Assembly: GCA_000333855.2 (NCBI GenBank)
Contig: CM007347.1
Location: 302,541-366,540 of the forward strand
DNA from: Endotrypanum monterogeii
Taxonomy: Eukaryota; Euglenozoa; Kinetoplastea; Trypanosomatida; Trypanosomatidae
DNA: 64,000 nt
Direction: 5' to 3'
A program made the position numbers and the translations under genes. This document shows, piece by piece, positions 20,710-31,005 of the stretch. How positions within the stretch are numbered: position 1 is the first letter of the stretch; each line of letters opens with the position of its first letter. Below the pieces are notes generated by a model that was not told the DNA's origin, searched no databases, and saw nothing but the letters and a program-made list of their open reading frames with translations.

Positions 20710-23700
20710 ATGTACGAGGAAACGGGATTCGCTGTTGTACAGCGGTACAGTCAATGGCAGAAAAAGAATGTGCGGACCATCGTTGTCAATGCCCATGCCA
20801 AAAACCCATCACAAAAGCTCATCGCCGAAGCCGTTGCGCTGGCAAAACCGTATGACCGCATCGAGCTGACCGCTGGTGAGTACCACGAGACCCTCGCTAT
20901 ACAAATGCCACTAGAGCTCGTCGCCGCAGAGGGTGAAGACCCACACATTAGCTCTCGAGGAGCCACAATCACTATAGCAACCAGTGGCGTTGATATCTAC
21001 TTTGAGCGTATTATCGTGGTTTCTCGTAGCAATAGCAAGCTCGACTATGCCTTCAACGCTGTTGCTGGCAAAGTGACTTGTTTAAGCTGCCTCTTTGGAT
21101 CTGTACTTATTGGAGGGAACGCTGTGGGGACACTGAACGAGTGCACTGTTGAGGAGAGCAATACCGGTGTCGGGATCACAATTCAGGATAACGGCGGGGG
21201 CCTTGTTAAATCCTCGACGATACGCAATCACCGAAATGTTTGTATGGACATAGATACCCGTGGTGAATTGGTGGTGACCGACTGCTCGATCGAAAATAGT
21301 ACCGGTGGCGACTGCGTGAGTATCTCCACCGCCCTCAGCTCCGTTGGGCGCGACTCCAGCACCTCGTACCTATCGAATAGCCATGTCCAAGTGGAGCATT
21401 GCTACCTCTCGATCTCAGAGGGTGGCAGTAGCAGTACGCCAACTAGCGGGACCGCTGGCGGGCCAAGCAGCACCTCTAGCGGTATGTACACGAATATTTC
21501 AGGGAGCGCTTGTTGCATAGTTCTCAGTCATGGAGCCGCACCCATCATAGCGCATAACGAGCTTCGTGAAGGCGAAATCGGGGTTCTCATCGAAGGTCCT
21601 GGAACAGCGCAGCTCAAGGGGAACACTATTCGACTCCAACGGCGCTGTGGTATTTTGGCGATTGTCGAGGAAGGTTTTGGGTTCTCTCACGATCATAAGA
21701 CGCTGCGCATCACAGGTGACAACCTCCTCGACCGCTGTCACGTGGGCATCGATGTCCAGTGCGCCACCAGTCGGGCTTCCTACCTCCAGCAGCAAGGTAT
21801 CACCATGTCTGCAACAGGTGCGGCAGCGGGTACTGTCAGCCCTGCTGAAGCCGGTGTGAACGGTGCCGCAAACGTCAACAGCATGTTGAACATCGATCGC
21901 TTTCTAGTAGAGGATCTTCCAAACCCGAAGCGGATGTTTTCTTGGGCGCCGGTGCAAGGAACCTCACCGCCGTCATGCTCACGCGAGGCGGCTTGCTTCC
22001 CGTCTTCTCAACTCCAAACACTTCCAACGCTCGTATGCATGGAGGGCAACTGGTACGCGCTAGACAAACTGAAGGCAAATATTGAACATCTCATCACCCT
22101 GACGCTGCACGCCTACCCCACATGTCTCCAGCCGTCCTTCGAAGTCACCGCCGGGGCTGGCCCGCCAATCCGAAACGCGTCCAGCGCCACCTCAAACCCC
22201 TTTGCAGAACTACTGAAAGAAACTCTGGGGGTGCAGCTCAGCCAACGGAGGGACCCCCGCTCAGTTGAGCCTGAGATGCTGCAGCTGCGCGGAAACAAGG
22301 GCGTTGACATCGTCAACACGAGATTCTCCAACTGCGATGTCTGCGCAATCCGATTTGGGCGCCAGGGATACGGTCTCGTGCAGGAATGCATCTTCGAAGA
22401 CTGTGGAACATTTGCGATTATCGTCGACTGTGCGGCACATCCGCTCATTACAGGCTGCCGCTTCCTGCGCTCCCGTGGTGCCAGTATTTTGGTGGGAAAC
22501 TTCGGAAATCCCTTCATCATAGGAAACGAAATCACGAGCGGAAAGAGGGACGGCATTCAGCTCAGCAGGATGAGCCGTGGTGTAATTGCAGGAAATATTA
22601 TCACCACACATATCGGGGTCGGCATCCAAGTGGAGAAACACAGCGACCCCCTCATTTGTGCTAACTTCATATCGCAAAACCGCAAAGGTGGTTTAGTTGT
22701 CGATAGCGGCAGCACGCCGTCCATCATTTTCAACCAATTCACAGGCAACGAACATGCTCAGCTCAGCTGTACGGGGAGTTCTGATGCCTTTATAACGCAC
22801 AACACCATCACATCCTCTACAGACGCCGGCATACACATCGCGTCGTGCAGCCGCTGCACCGTCCTGTCTAACACTATCAGCTCCAATGGCTACGGTCTAC
22901 TTATCGAGCTGGATGCTGACCCCTACGTACAGGACAACGACATTATCATGAACTCGCGCGCAGGTGTGGCTGCGTGCGACAACGCGTTGGGTGTCTTCGT
23001 GAGCAACCGGATCCTGGAGAATGCAGGGCCAAACATTGTGTTGATGGAAGGTTCCTCTTCCGTGTTTCGTGCGAATCGCATCGAGAGTAGCGCCCAAGGA
23101 GGTGTCATTGTGTGCAACGAAGGACACGGCTTCTTCGAGTGCAACACCATTGCATCAAACGCGGTGGCAAATGTACTAGTGGCTGGTGCGCATACACAGC
23201 CAGAGTTTCTCCACAACATCATCGCTGACTCGCGCACAGGATGCGGAATCTCCTGCGAGCGCAGCTCTGGCGGTAAGTTCCTGCACAATACCATTCAGGG
23301 AAACTGTCACTGTGGTATCTATATCCGAGAAGCCTCGAATCCTCTTTTCCAGAGCAACACGATCGTCCGTGAGGTGGTTGGTGTGCTTGTGTCAAACGGA
23401 GGCAGGGGATCTTTGATGCACAATAAAATCCGCGACTGCTATGGCATCGGCGTGATGACGCAGCAGAAGGCAGACCCGGTCTTTTCCGAGAACCAAGTAA
23501 CTGGTTGCCGAATGAGCGGGCTACACATAACCCCTGACAGCCTTGGCTTGTTTGAGAAAAATGAGCTCAGGGGGAATGACATTGGGGTGCAACTGGGCTC
23601 GTCGGTGGGCGTGGCCGTTGTTGAGGTCGACTCGTCATTTCTTGAAAGTCTGCAAGGAGCCCACGAGGACTCGCCACGGGCGATGCTAAGAAGCTCATCA

Positions 23701-26700
23701 CGTGCTGATCTGAATCGCCTTACTCCAAGTCGATCAATGGCGGACAAAAGTATGCTGCGCAGTATTGCGGATACGTCTGAGCAACGGCAGGCGTACATGG
23801 CGCGATCGACAGGGAGCATTGTACGTGGCAATACCGTTACTGAAAATATTTGCGGTGGTATTCTGCTGGATATTCTTCCCAATGCCACACTGGAAGAAAA
23901 CCATATCTTCCAAAACAATGCATACGGTGTGCGGGGTGACGTCACATACTCTGCAGAGCGCACGCAGGCGATGCTCAAGGCTGATGCTTCCTCTCCACGC
24001 AATACAGCTGTCATGCAGTCGCTACTAGTACAGAAGTCGGACTTTAGTGCGGGGAAGCTGCAGTCAGTTATGCTGATTCGCGCAAACGTTATTCACGATC
24101 ACTACGAGGCGAACATTTTTCTCGATCACTTTGACGGCGAGCAGTATCCAACGACAATTACCGAGAACATGATTTACAACGCCCCCTACGGAGTGAGTCT
24201 CGCTAACAGCTCCACCCTTTCCTCAATGAGCAAAAATGAGATTCACACATGCGCCGACGGATTCTGCTTTGCTAGCGGCGGTGGCGGCTGCTACACTGCG
24301 AACCACGTGCATCACTGTACTTACTCGGGTGTCTATATCTCTGACTTATCCCACCCCAACTTCACCGACTCCAACCGCATCGAGAGCTGTGGATTCAGCG
24401 GTGTCTTGGTGGATGTGAGTGGGCGAGGCGTATTTCGCAATAATACCATTCGTCACTGCATGAACGGCGTCGTTGTATTCTGCGGGCCTACCTCTCCGTT
24501 TCATGTGCCCTACGAGGAAATAATTAAAGCCCGCATTCTCACATCCACACCGACCTTCGTGGAGAACACTATCGAAGAAAACGAGCTGCATGGCGTTCTC
24601 TTACTCAGCGTCATCTCAGGTTATCCGTTGCGCTCACCTCCCGTTTTTTCCAGCTGCGACATTAGAATCAGATCTGCTGAAGCCTCGTCGAGGAACCCGG
24701 CCGACGAGCCGTCGCATGACGCACTCGAGCCATTTTTCTCGACTTTAGGCGGCACAGTTGCGGCACGGGGCGACAACCTCTGCGCCGTCTTCACAAAGAA
24801 TACAATCCAGCGCAATCGAATTATGGGCGTCTACCACGACCGATTCGATCACTGGGACCTCGCAGCACTTGAGAAGGTGCATGCGGGGAGAAAACCGCCC
24901 AACGAAAAAATAGTAAAGAATACATATGGCGGGTACGAAACTTTGCTGGGCACATCACAAATCCTCGAAAACGATGAGCATCGGCATCAACGCCAGCTGA
25001 AGCAGGTAAGCCTCATCGAAAATGTCATTACCGCATGCAGCTTTGGAGTTGGCGCTGGACACGGCTGTCACCCGTATCTAGAGAAGAATAAAATCTACAA
25101 GAACACTTTCTTTGGTCTTCTTCTTCGATTTGGCTCCGCTGTCTCAGCGTGCGGCAATGACATCTGTGACAACGGTTTGGCTGGAATCTACGCAGCGAAC
25201 GGGGCGAAGGGCTACATTGCAAAGGGCAAAATCGAGTCGAACAACGGGTGGTGTCGTACGAAAAACACCCACAGCACGTCGCGCAGCTTCCGCGAGTGTC
25301 CCTTCTCCAAGTCTTTTTTTTCTCCATCAGTGGTGAAGACTACGGGGGAGGACATGTCCACCTCTACCGCCGCTACAGCAGAGAAGCCCCTTCGAGCGTG
25401 TCGCCGCGCGTATGAACAGATGACTCTTCTCACGGAGGTTCACACCTTCACCATGACGGATGCGCTCCGTTTTCTTGCCCAGCTCGTGGAGGCCTCCTCT
25501 GTGGGCTTCACCTTAGCCAGTGGCTGCACCCCGTCGACCACCTTCGACTTGGCTACAGGCGCCCCCCTCAACGCGAGTATCGCGGCGGCATCGAGTGAGC
25601 GGTTAGTCGGCGGTTTAGCGTTGAGCGAGTACGCTGACGTCTCCACCGCCGACGGTGGTATTGGGGTCTGGGTAGAAGCAGGAAGCCGGGTGACAATAGA
25701 GGGGAACGAGATCCGCAAGCACCAGAACAGCGGCGTATTGATCACACGAGGCTTAATACGGCACCACTCGCTTCTACACAAATGGTTTGGTTTGGGGACA
25801 ACCTCCACGGTGAGTGCAAAAGGGAAAGAAACAACGGTATCATCATCTGCAGGGAAGCCGACTCAGGGGGCGTTGGATGACACGGCAGTGAACATTTTTG
25901 CAGTGCAACTCGAGGCCCCCCCACTTGCTTCTGAGGAGCCTGGCGTCCTCTTCACGTCAAACATGCTATGCGCGAATGGCATCTTGGCGGCTGTTCAACT
26001 CGCAACCTCCACATCATATGAAAGCCTCGAAGCCAGTTTTGCATCGCTGTTGCACCACAGCATCTCTCTCGCTTCGCATACTGGCCCAGGTGCTGAAGAC
26101 AAGAAACAGCAGGCGGACCCCGCCAACCATGCTCACATCACGGACAATGTCCTTAGTGAGAACACAGATGGGGTGCACGTTGAGATATTTCAGCATTTGC
26201 AGGGGTACGCCTCGTACACCCCGGCGGTTCTTGCAGTCCCCGCGCACGGCACAACCCTCCCCTTCAGCGGTGAAACAAGCAGCATGTCGAGCACCCTCAC
26301 ACCACGGCAGAAGGAGTTGCATGTGCGCCATAGCCTGACAAAAGAGAGTACCTTATGCAATTCCACAGCAGCTTTGATCCCCGCGAACTACACGACCTCT
26401 ACTGCGGCCACCGTCGAAATCGCGTCGGCGCACGAGATCAGCCTGATAGACTCTGAATACAATCCACTTGACTTCACGATTGTTGTGGAGAGAAACACGA
26501 TCACGCAGAATCTTCGCCACGGTGTCTACGCCGTGCACGTTGTCGATGTGCACTGTGGGAACTGGGTGTCAAATCGCGGTGCGCTGAATGAAATGATATC
26601 AATGCCGTACAGAAGTATTCGCTCCGATCTGATACAGGGGGGGAACCTGACAGGGATGAGTGGTGCCCTCGTGTTTGGAGTACACCCGGTGGGGCAGAAG

Positions 26701-29700
26701 GTGGGCCACGCCCTGTTCCAGAAGAATGATATCTTCGGCAACTCGGAAACGCAAGTCTTTCTGACGTCGCGCTACGTTGCCGTCACCGGGGATGGTGACC
26801 GAACGCTTCTGCAGCTAGACACATGCGCGCCTTCGTTAGACTCGAGCTACGCGTCTGAAATCCTCATCGCTGTCCCTGTGGTGGCCAGTCTCCTTCAGCG
26901 ACCTCCGCCTGGTGTGATGTTGTGGGATGAGAACAAGATACATGATGGGAAAAAAGGCGTCCGGCTACGCGGTTACCTGGGCCCGCGCTGTGTCCGATTT
27001 CAGCGCAATAAATTTTTCGCCATCGCCGAGGAAGCACTCTTTCTCCAGGGACACCTGACATACGTTACCGTTGGGAAGGGAAACCTCTTCGACCGCAGTG
27101 GTGTAGGAATCCGCATCGCACAGGAACAGCGCGTGAGCCTTGAGGCGTCGCCGGCTACGTCGTTAGCCCAGCTGCGAACGCTTATATTTCATAACACCTT
27201 TATAGCAGCCAAAGACTCGTCCATCGTGCTGGAATCCACGACTGAGATGCCGCCGTTAGTGTTCAGAAACGAGTTCACTGGGCACAAGGAGGGGGCGACA
27301 GCCCTATATTTCTCAAGCGGCATCTCTCACAACGCGGCGGTAATTCAGGGAAACGTCTTTTCCGACAACCATACTCCAGTGTTCCTCGTAGGCAAAAAAA
27401 ATATCGGGGACGCGCGCAAGCAGTCTGTCCCCCTCATCACCCTTTTTGAGAACCGTTTCACGTGCAACTACGTTGGTATCATCGTCTGCAACGGGGCCTA
27501 CCCAAAGCTTGAGAGAAATCTGTTCGACAACAACCGACGTGCTGGACTAGAGGTGGCGGGGAATGGAACTCGAGTGCTCGTCCGCCACTGTGTTTTTTGT
27601 GACCAACTGCGAGACAGTAGCAGTACAGTCAGGTCGACTGGGGCGTCCGCAGACGAGCCCAAGCTACAGTCCAACTCGACAGCGACCGAGTCGACTACCC
27701 GCTTCCTTACAGAAACAATTTCGCTGAAGGGCCGCAAACTCTCCCTCCCATTGCTGGCAGAGACCGCTCGAGTTCTCAGTGCCACAAGTCAAGATAGGCT
27801 GCCAGCTGGAATGCGCATCGGCCCCTTCACTGAGACAGTAGTAGACTCGTGTAGTTTTGTAAATAACGACATCGGTGTCGACGCCTTGCGGGATGCTCTG
27901 AGCCCAGCTGGCTCGCTGGCAGAACTGAAGACACAAATCAGTGGTTGTCTCTTTTCCAAGCATCACGTGTGCGGTGTGCTAGTACGTGGCGCCAAGGGCC
28001 CAGGTGGCGGTGGCGGTGGCGGTGGCGGTCGGGCTACAAAAGGAACTGTTGATAATCGCACAGTGACCAGTGATCCTGCCGACGTGAGCACCTCACTTAT
28101 CTCGGGCGACAAAACAGTTTTCGAGCATTGCGTCTTCAAGGAGAACTCCACAACAGACGGCTTCGGCGATGTGATAGCGATGGAGGGAGGCTGCGCAACG
28201 TTCCGCAACAGCATTTTTGGGGGCACCGTGATTGGAAAGATGGGCGGTCAGGCCTTTTTTACCCAGAGCCATTTCGTTGCCCTCTCAGAGGGCGATCTGT
28301 CGACTCTCTCAGGATCGTTGCTCGACACTCGAAGTGGGGACAGTGGCGCAGCCACAGCGGTTGTCATTCAAGAAGGTGGCCGTATCGTGGTGGAGCAGAA
28401 TACAATTGCACATCGAAAAGTCGGGGTGCATTGCATGCCTGGTGCGGAGGGCACTATAGCGCAGAACTGCATCCTCCAGTGTCTGACAGGATTGCTACTC
28501 GGCCCATTTAACCGCACGGATGTCACGAAAAATCGCGTGCTTGACACAGCGGAATGTGGCGTCATTGCCCACGGCGGTCAGATGACAAATAATACAATCA
28601 TGAAAGCTTCCGTTGGCTTTTTTGCACAGCCTTCGTCTCTCTATAAAGGCATCAATGCCGTCCCTTCGCACAAGCGCGATGCCCTAGAGCTTTTCTGTAC
28701 TCGCAACACAATTGTGGGTTGCACTGATGATGGCCTTCTAATCACTGCTGCGGGAAACTTCGACGGAAATACCATATCGCACTGCAAGAATGGAATTCGT
28801 GTCACACCGCCCCCCAAAAGCGCAGTCGGTGGCTCTCCCCCGATGATCAAGAACTGCAACGTGTACGACAATGTCACGGGTGTTTTCCTCGAAAATGATT
28901 CGGTGTCTGTGGTCCGGGATAATCATATCTTTGATAACGAGGCACTCGGGCTGCTCGTAGCCACCACAGCAACTGGCACAGTCCAAGACAATCACATCTC
29001 GTCTGCCACAGATCAAGGTGCCGCGGAGATGCCAACGGAGCTGCAACTCAAGGTGATCGGCAACGTCATCCGGAACCAGTTTTCTCCGGCCTTCCAACGT
29101 GGTACACGACTGAGTCGCGCAAAGGAATACCAACAGGAGCACGCGAACCTCGAGCGGGAGCTGCGTGACCTAAACCAGGCTGTCGAGGAAGCGCACCAAA
29201 ACATGGAGACTGTCGCAGGCGGCATGCGTTCGCTTCACCGCGAACTCGTCAAAATGTATTCTCGCTCCATTGCGGACTTTGCCGCGGGCATGTCAGGTTC
29301 GGCGGGTCGAGCACTGCGTGTTGCCAGTGCTGAGACTGCCAGAGCGAAGACTTCCGCTAGCGGTAGCATGCAAGAGGGCAACTCCACTCCAGCTTTGTGC
29401 ACTACCGTGGGCGAATTGGCCAACCTAGAAAATTCTACTGTCACGATTGGTGCCCCGGCTCCGCGCAAGCGTAGTAGTATCAACAGCCGACGCGCAACAA
29501 GCGCCACAAGTCGCCGTGACTCGCTCGTTTCCACGGGCTCCCGAAAATCATCCAAAACCGATCTCAAAAGTGGAACGAGGTCCCGGACGAAGTCTTTACA
29601 GTCTTTGTCCCTCTCGAACCCGAAGCCGGTCCTCGTTCACGTCTTCACCGCCGCCGAGACCGGTACGAACCCCGACGCCATTGGTCAGACCATCACTGGG

Positions 29701-30585
29701 ATCCTTGCGAAGGCGCCTCTATCGAAGCACAATTTTGTTCCGACCATTTCCACCAGCATCACACAGCTCCATAATTTGCTCGGCCCCCCGCATCCAATAG
29801 TGCCGTACCTCTGTATCGTTGTCCTCGACGCCGACTGTGGCACCTTGAGCCCGATAGAGCATCAAGCCCTTCATCAGTTGCACAAGATCGCTAGTGACAG
29901 CGTCGGCGACACCACAGACACGTCGAACCGCTTCTATACTGTTCTTCCACGTCTGTCCTTTACGGCACACCAAGCAAGCAGCCACGTGAGGGGCAGCATG
30001 AACCTGGAGGAGTATGCTTCGGCTCACCACCCATTCACGTACACCGCGTCCCTGGAGGAAGTACTCGACGACCTGCATGATCAAATCACCAAGGACGTAA
30101 GGGCCTCCTCCGCTGCAGAGGCGAACAAGCATCCATGGCGGACCCCCGTGTCGAGTCGTCGAACCTCCCACGTGAACAAAACGAGTGAAGGAAAGGCGAT
30201 TGAGGCTGACGAAAGGGGTTGCCACATCACCGCTGAAAAACACGAACCACCTGAACGCAGCCACGAGAAAGGCAAGGGACCCACCTTCCTAACAACAGAA
30301 CATATAGGGGCCCTTTTCTCTCAACTAACACCCGAAGCATTCGGCTTCGAGCCGCAGAAGGCGCCACGGAGCACAAGAAAGCGGAAAGGGTCGGTATCAT
30401 TTTGTGTCACCGACGAAAACGAAGGCGGGACTGAAGTTAATCGAAAACACCGAAGCAAACGGGGATCGAAGAGCTCCCGGAAAAATTCTACGGCCGCCTC
30501 ATCTACAACGTCCAGAAGCCGTCGATCATCTGTTTCCAGTATAAAAAGCGGCCACCGCGAAACATCAGCCTCAAAGAAAGCCTGA
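20710..30585 (+). CDS. Giant right-handed parallel beta-helix (pectin-lyase-like/CASH) protein
   Basis: A single open frame of about 3,291 aa. Residues ~25-62 form the classic entry to a parallel beta-helix (SQKLIAEAVALAKPYDRIE then LTAGEYHE, as in NosD/pectin-lyase-like proteins). From there to ~2790 the protein is a long chain of PbH1-type rungs, recognisable by repeated N-x-I, G-V/I and hydrophobic triplets such as FLHNTIQGNCHCGIYI. The rungs are broken by low-complexity inserts: Ser/Thr/Gly near 235-260, Ser/Arg near 980-1035, and a Gly run near 2432-2441. A coiled coil follows (about 2800-2850), then a Ser/Arg-rich linker, an unrecognised alpha/beta-looking segment (about 2972-3120, with PVLVHVFTAAETG and YLCIVVLDADCG) and a basic Ser-rich tail. 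No signal peptide or membrane segment is visible, so it is probably intracellular. Family knowledge covers carbohydrate-active and F-box/cytoskeletal scaffolds; I see no sugar-lyase active site. Function unknown. The frame extends to a GTG at 20677; the first ATG is 20710. Confidence 0.88.
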   Translation: MYEETGFAVVQRYSQWQKKNVRTIVVNAHAKNPSQKLIAEAVALAKPYDRIELTAGEYHETLAIQMPLELVAAEGEDPHISSRGATITIATSGVDIYFERIIVVSRSNSKLDYAFNAVAGKVTCLSCLFGSVLIGGNAVGTLNECTVEESNTGVGITIQDNGGGLVKSSTIRNHRNVCMDIDTRGELVVTDCSIENSTGGDCVSISTALSSVGRDSSTSYLSNSHVQVEHCYLSISEGGSSSTPTSGTAGGPSSTSSGMYTNISGSACCIVLSHGAAPIIAHNELREGEIGVLIEGPGTAQLKGNTIRLQRRCGILAIVEEGFGFSHDHKTLRITGDNLLDRCHVGIDVQCATSRASYLQQQGITMSATGAAAGTVSPAEAGVNGAANVNSMLNIDRFLVEDLPNPKRMFSWAPVQGTSPPSCSREAACFPSSQLQTLPTLVCMEGNWYALDKLKANIEHLITLTLHAYPTCLQPSFEVTAGAGPPIRNASSATSNPFAELLKETLGVQLSQRRDPRSVEPEMLQLRGNKGVDIVNTRFSNCDVCAIRFGRQGYGLVQECIFEDCGTFAIIVDCAAHPLITGCRFLRSRGASILVGNFGNPFIIGNEITSGKRDGIQLSRMSRGVIAGNIITTHIGVGIQVEKHSDPLICANFISQNRKGGLVVDSGSTPSIIFNQFTGNEHAQLSCTGSSDAFITHNTITSSTDAGIHIASCSRCTVLSNTISSNGYGLLIELDADPYVQDNDIIMNSRAGVAACDNALGVFVSNRILENAGPNIVLMEGSSSVFRANRIESSAQGGVIVCNEGHGFFECNTIASNAVANVLVAGAHTQPEFLHNIIADSRTGCGISCERSSGGKFLHNTIQGNCHCGIYIREASNPLFQSNTIVREVVGVLVSNGGRGSLMHNKIRDCYGIGVMTQQKADPVFSENQVTGCRMSGLHITPDSLGLFEKNELRGNDIGVQLGSSVGVAVVEVDSSFLESLQGAHEDSPRAMLRSSSRADLNRLTPSRSMADKSMLRSIADTSEQRQAYMARSTGSIVRGNTVTENICGGILLDILPNATLEENHIFQNNAYGVRGDVTYSAERTQAMLKADASSPRNTAVMQSLLVQKSDFSAGKLQSVMLIRANVIHDHYEANIFLDHFDGEQYPTTITENMIYNAPYGVSLANSSTLSSMSKNEIHTCADGFCFASGGGGCYTANHVHHCTYSGVYISDLSHPNFTDSNRIESCGFSGVLVDVSGRGVFRNNTIRHCMNGVVVFCGPTSPFHVPYEEIIKARILTSTPTFVENTIEENELHGVLLLSVISGYPLRSPPVFSSCDIRIRSAEASSRNPADEPSHDALEPFFSTLGGTVAARGDNLCAVFTKNTIQRNRIMGVYHDRFDHWDLAALEKVHAGRKPPNEKIVKNTYGGYETLLGTSQILENDEHRHQRQLKQVSLIENVITACSFGVGAGHGCHPYLEKNKIYKNTFFGLLLRFGSAVSACGNDICDNGLAGIYAANGAKGYIAKGKIESNNGWCRTKNTHSTSRSFRECPFSKSFFSPSVVKTTGEDMSTSTAATAEKPLRACRRAYEQMTLLTEVHTFTMTDALRFLAQLVEASSVGFTLASGCTPSTTFDLATGAPLNASIAAASSERLVGGLALSEYADVSTADGGIGVWVEAGSRVTIEGNEIRKHQNSGVLITRGLIRHHSLLHKWFGLGTTSTVSAKGKETTVSSSAGKPTQGALDDTAVNIFAVQLEAPPLASEEPGVLFTSNMLCANGILAAVQLATSTSYESLEASFASLLHHSISLASHTGPGAEDKKQQADPANHAHITDNVLSENTDGVHVEIFQHLQGYASYTPAVLAVPAHGTTLPFSGETSSMSSTLTPRQKELHVRHSLTKESTLCNSTAALIPANYTTSTAATVEIASAHEISLIDSEYNPLDFTIVVERNTITQNLRHGVYAVHVVDVHCGNWVSNRGALNEMISMPYRSIRSDLIQGGNLTGMSGALVFGVHPVGQKVGHALFQKNDIFGNSETQVFLTSRYVAVTGDGDRTLLQLDTCAPSLDSSYASEILIAVPVVASLLQRPPPGVMLWDENKIHDGKKGVRLRGYLGPRCVRFQRNKFFAIAEEALFLQGHLTYVTVGKGNLFDRSGVGIRIAQEQRVSLEASPATSLAQLRTLIFHNTFIAAKDSSIVLESTTEMPPLVFRNEFTGHKEGATALYFSSGISHNAAVIQGNVFSDNHTPVFLVGKKNIGDARKQSVPLITLFENRFTCNYVGIIVCNGAYPKLERNLFDNNRRAGLEVAGNGTRVLVRHCVFCDQLRDSSSTVRSTGASADEPKLQSNSTATESTTRFLTETISLKGRKLSLPLLAETARVLSATSQDRLPAGMRIGPFTETVVDSCSFVNNDIGVDALRDALSPAGSLAELKTQISGCLFSKHHVCGVLVRGAKGPGGGGGGGGGRATKGTVDNRTVTSDPADVSTSLISGDKTVFEHCVFKENSTTDGFGDVIAMEGGCATFRNSIFGGTVIGKMGGQAFFTQSHFVALSEGDLSTLSGSLLDTRSGDSGAATAVVIQEGGRIVVEQNTIAHRKVGVHCMPGAEGTIAQNCILQCLTGLLLGPFNRTDVTKNRVLDTAECGVIAHGGQMTNNTIMKASVGFFAQPSSLYKGINAVPSHKRDALELFCTRNTIVGCTDDGLLITAAGNFDGNTISHCKNGIRVTPPPKSAVGGSPPMIKNCNVYDNVTGVFLENDSVSVVRDNHIFDNEALGLLVATTATGTVQDNHISSATDQGAAEMPTELQLKVIGNVIRNQFSPAFQRGTRLSRAKEYQQEHANLERELRDLNQAVEEAHQNMETVAGGMRSLHRELVKMYSRSIADFAAGMSGSAGRALRVASAETARAKTSASGSMQEGNSTPALCTTVGELANLENSTVTIGAPAPRKRSSINSRRATSATSRRDSLVSTGSRKSSKTDLKSGTRSRTKSLQSLSLSNPKPVLVHVFTAAETGTNPDAIGQTITGILAKAPLSKHNFVPTISTSITQLHNLLGPPHPIVPYLCIVVLDADCGTLSPIEHQALHQLHKIASDSVGDTTDTSNRFYTVLPRLSFTAHQASSHVRGSMNLEEYASAHHPFTYTASLEEVLDDLHDQITKDVRASSAAEANKHPWRTPVSSRRTSHVNKTSEGKAIEADERGCHITAEKHEPPERSHEKGKGPTFLTTEHIGALFSQLTPEAFGFEPQKAPRSTRKRKGSVSFCVTDENEGGTEVNRKHRSKRGSKSSRKNSTAASSTTSRSRRSSVSSIKSGHRETSASKKA

Positions 30586-30958
30586 GCGCGTCGTTATGGT
30601 GGCGTGCAGTCAGTAAGGCGACGTGGTATGAGCACTTGCTTTTCCTTTTCTTTATCGTGCGTAGGGTATCGCGACGTCGCGTGGTTTCCTTATAACCTCC
30701 CAAAAGATACGTGTGTTGTTCAGGCCACATCGCCCGTCTTCTGAGTGTGCGTGTGTGGTGTGGGGTTCGGTGCACTGCAGTCAAATGAATCTCCACACCC
30801 TGTCCGCCGTCCTGTTGGAATGTTGCTGTGGTGATCTCAAATATGGAAATGATTTAACATGGCGTGACAGAGCCGGCTAGTATATTCGAATGACCGATGA
30901 AAATATTACTCGACTTTCTCAGGAAAAGTAAGTCTGCTCGTGGAACTGAGGCATATAC

Positions 30959-30963
<5 letters not shown>

Positions 30964-30992
<29 letters not shown>
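30964..30992. repeat. (TA)n microsatellite
   Basis: About 29 bases of alternating T/A followed at once by a (TG)n run, in the probable 3' UTR of the giant beta-helix gene. Confidence 0.95.

Positions 30993-31005
<13 letters not shown>

Noticed and set aside
22113..22677. Antisense open frames of 138-147 codons inside the giant beta-helix gene
   Set aside because: Shadow frames of a strongly biased sense CDS with no recognisable motif.
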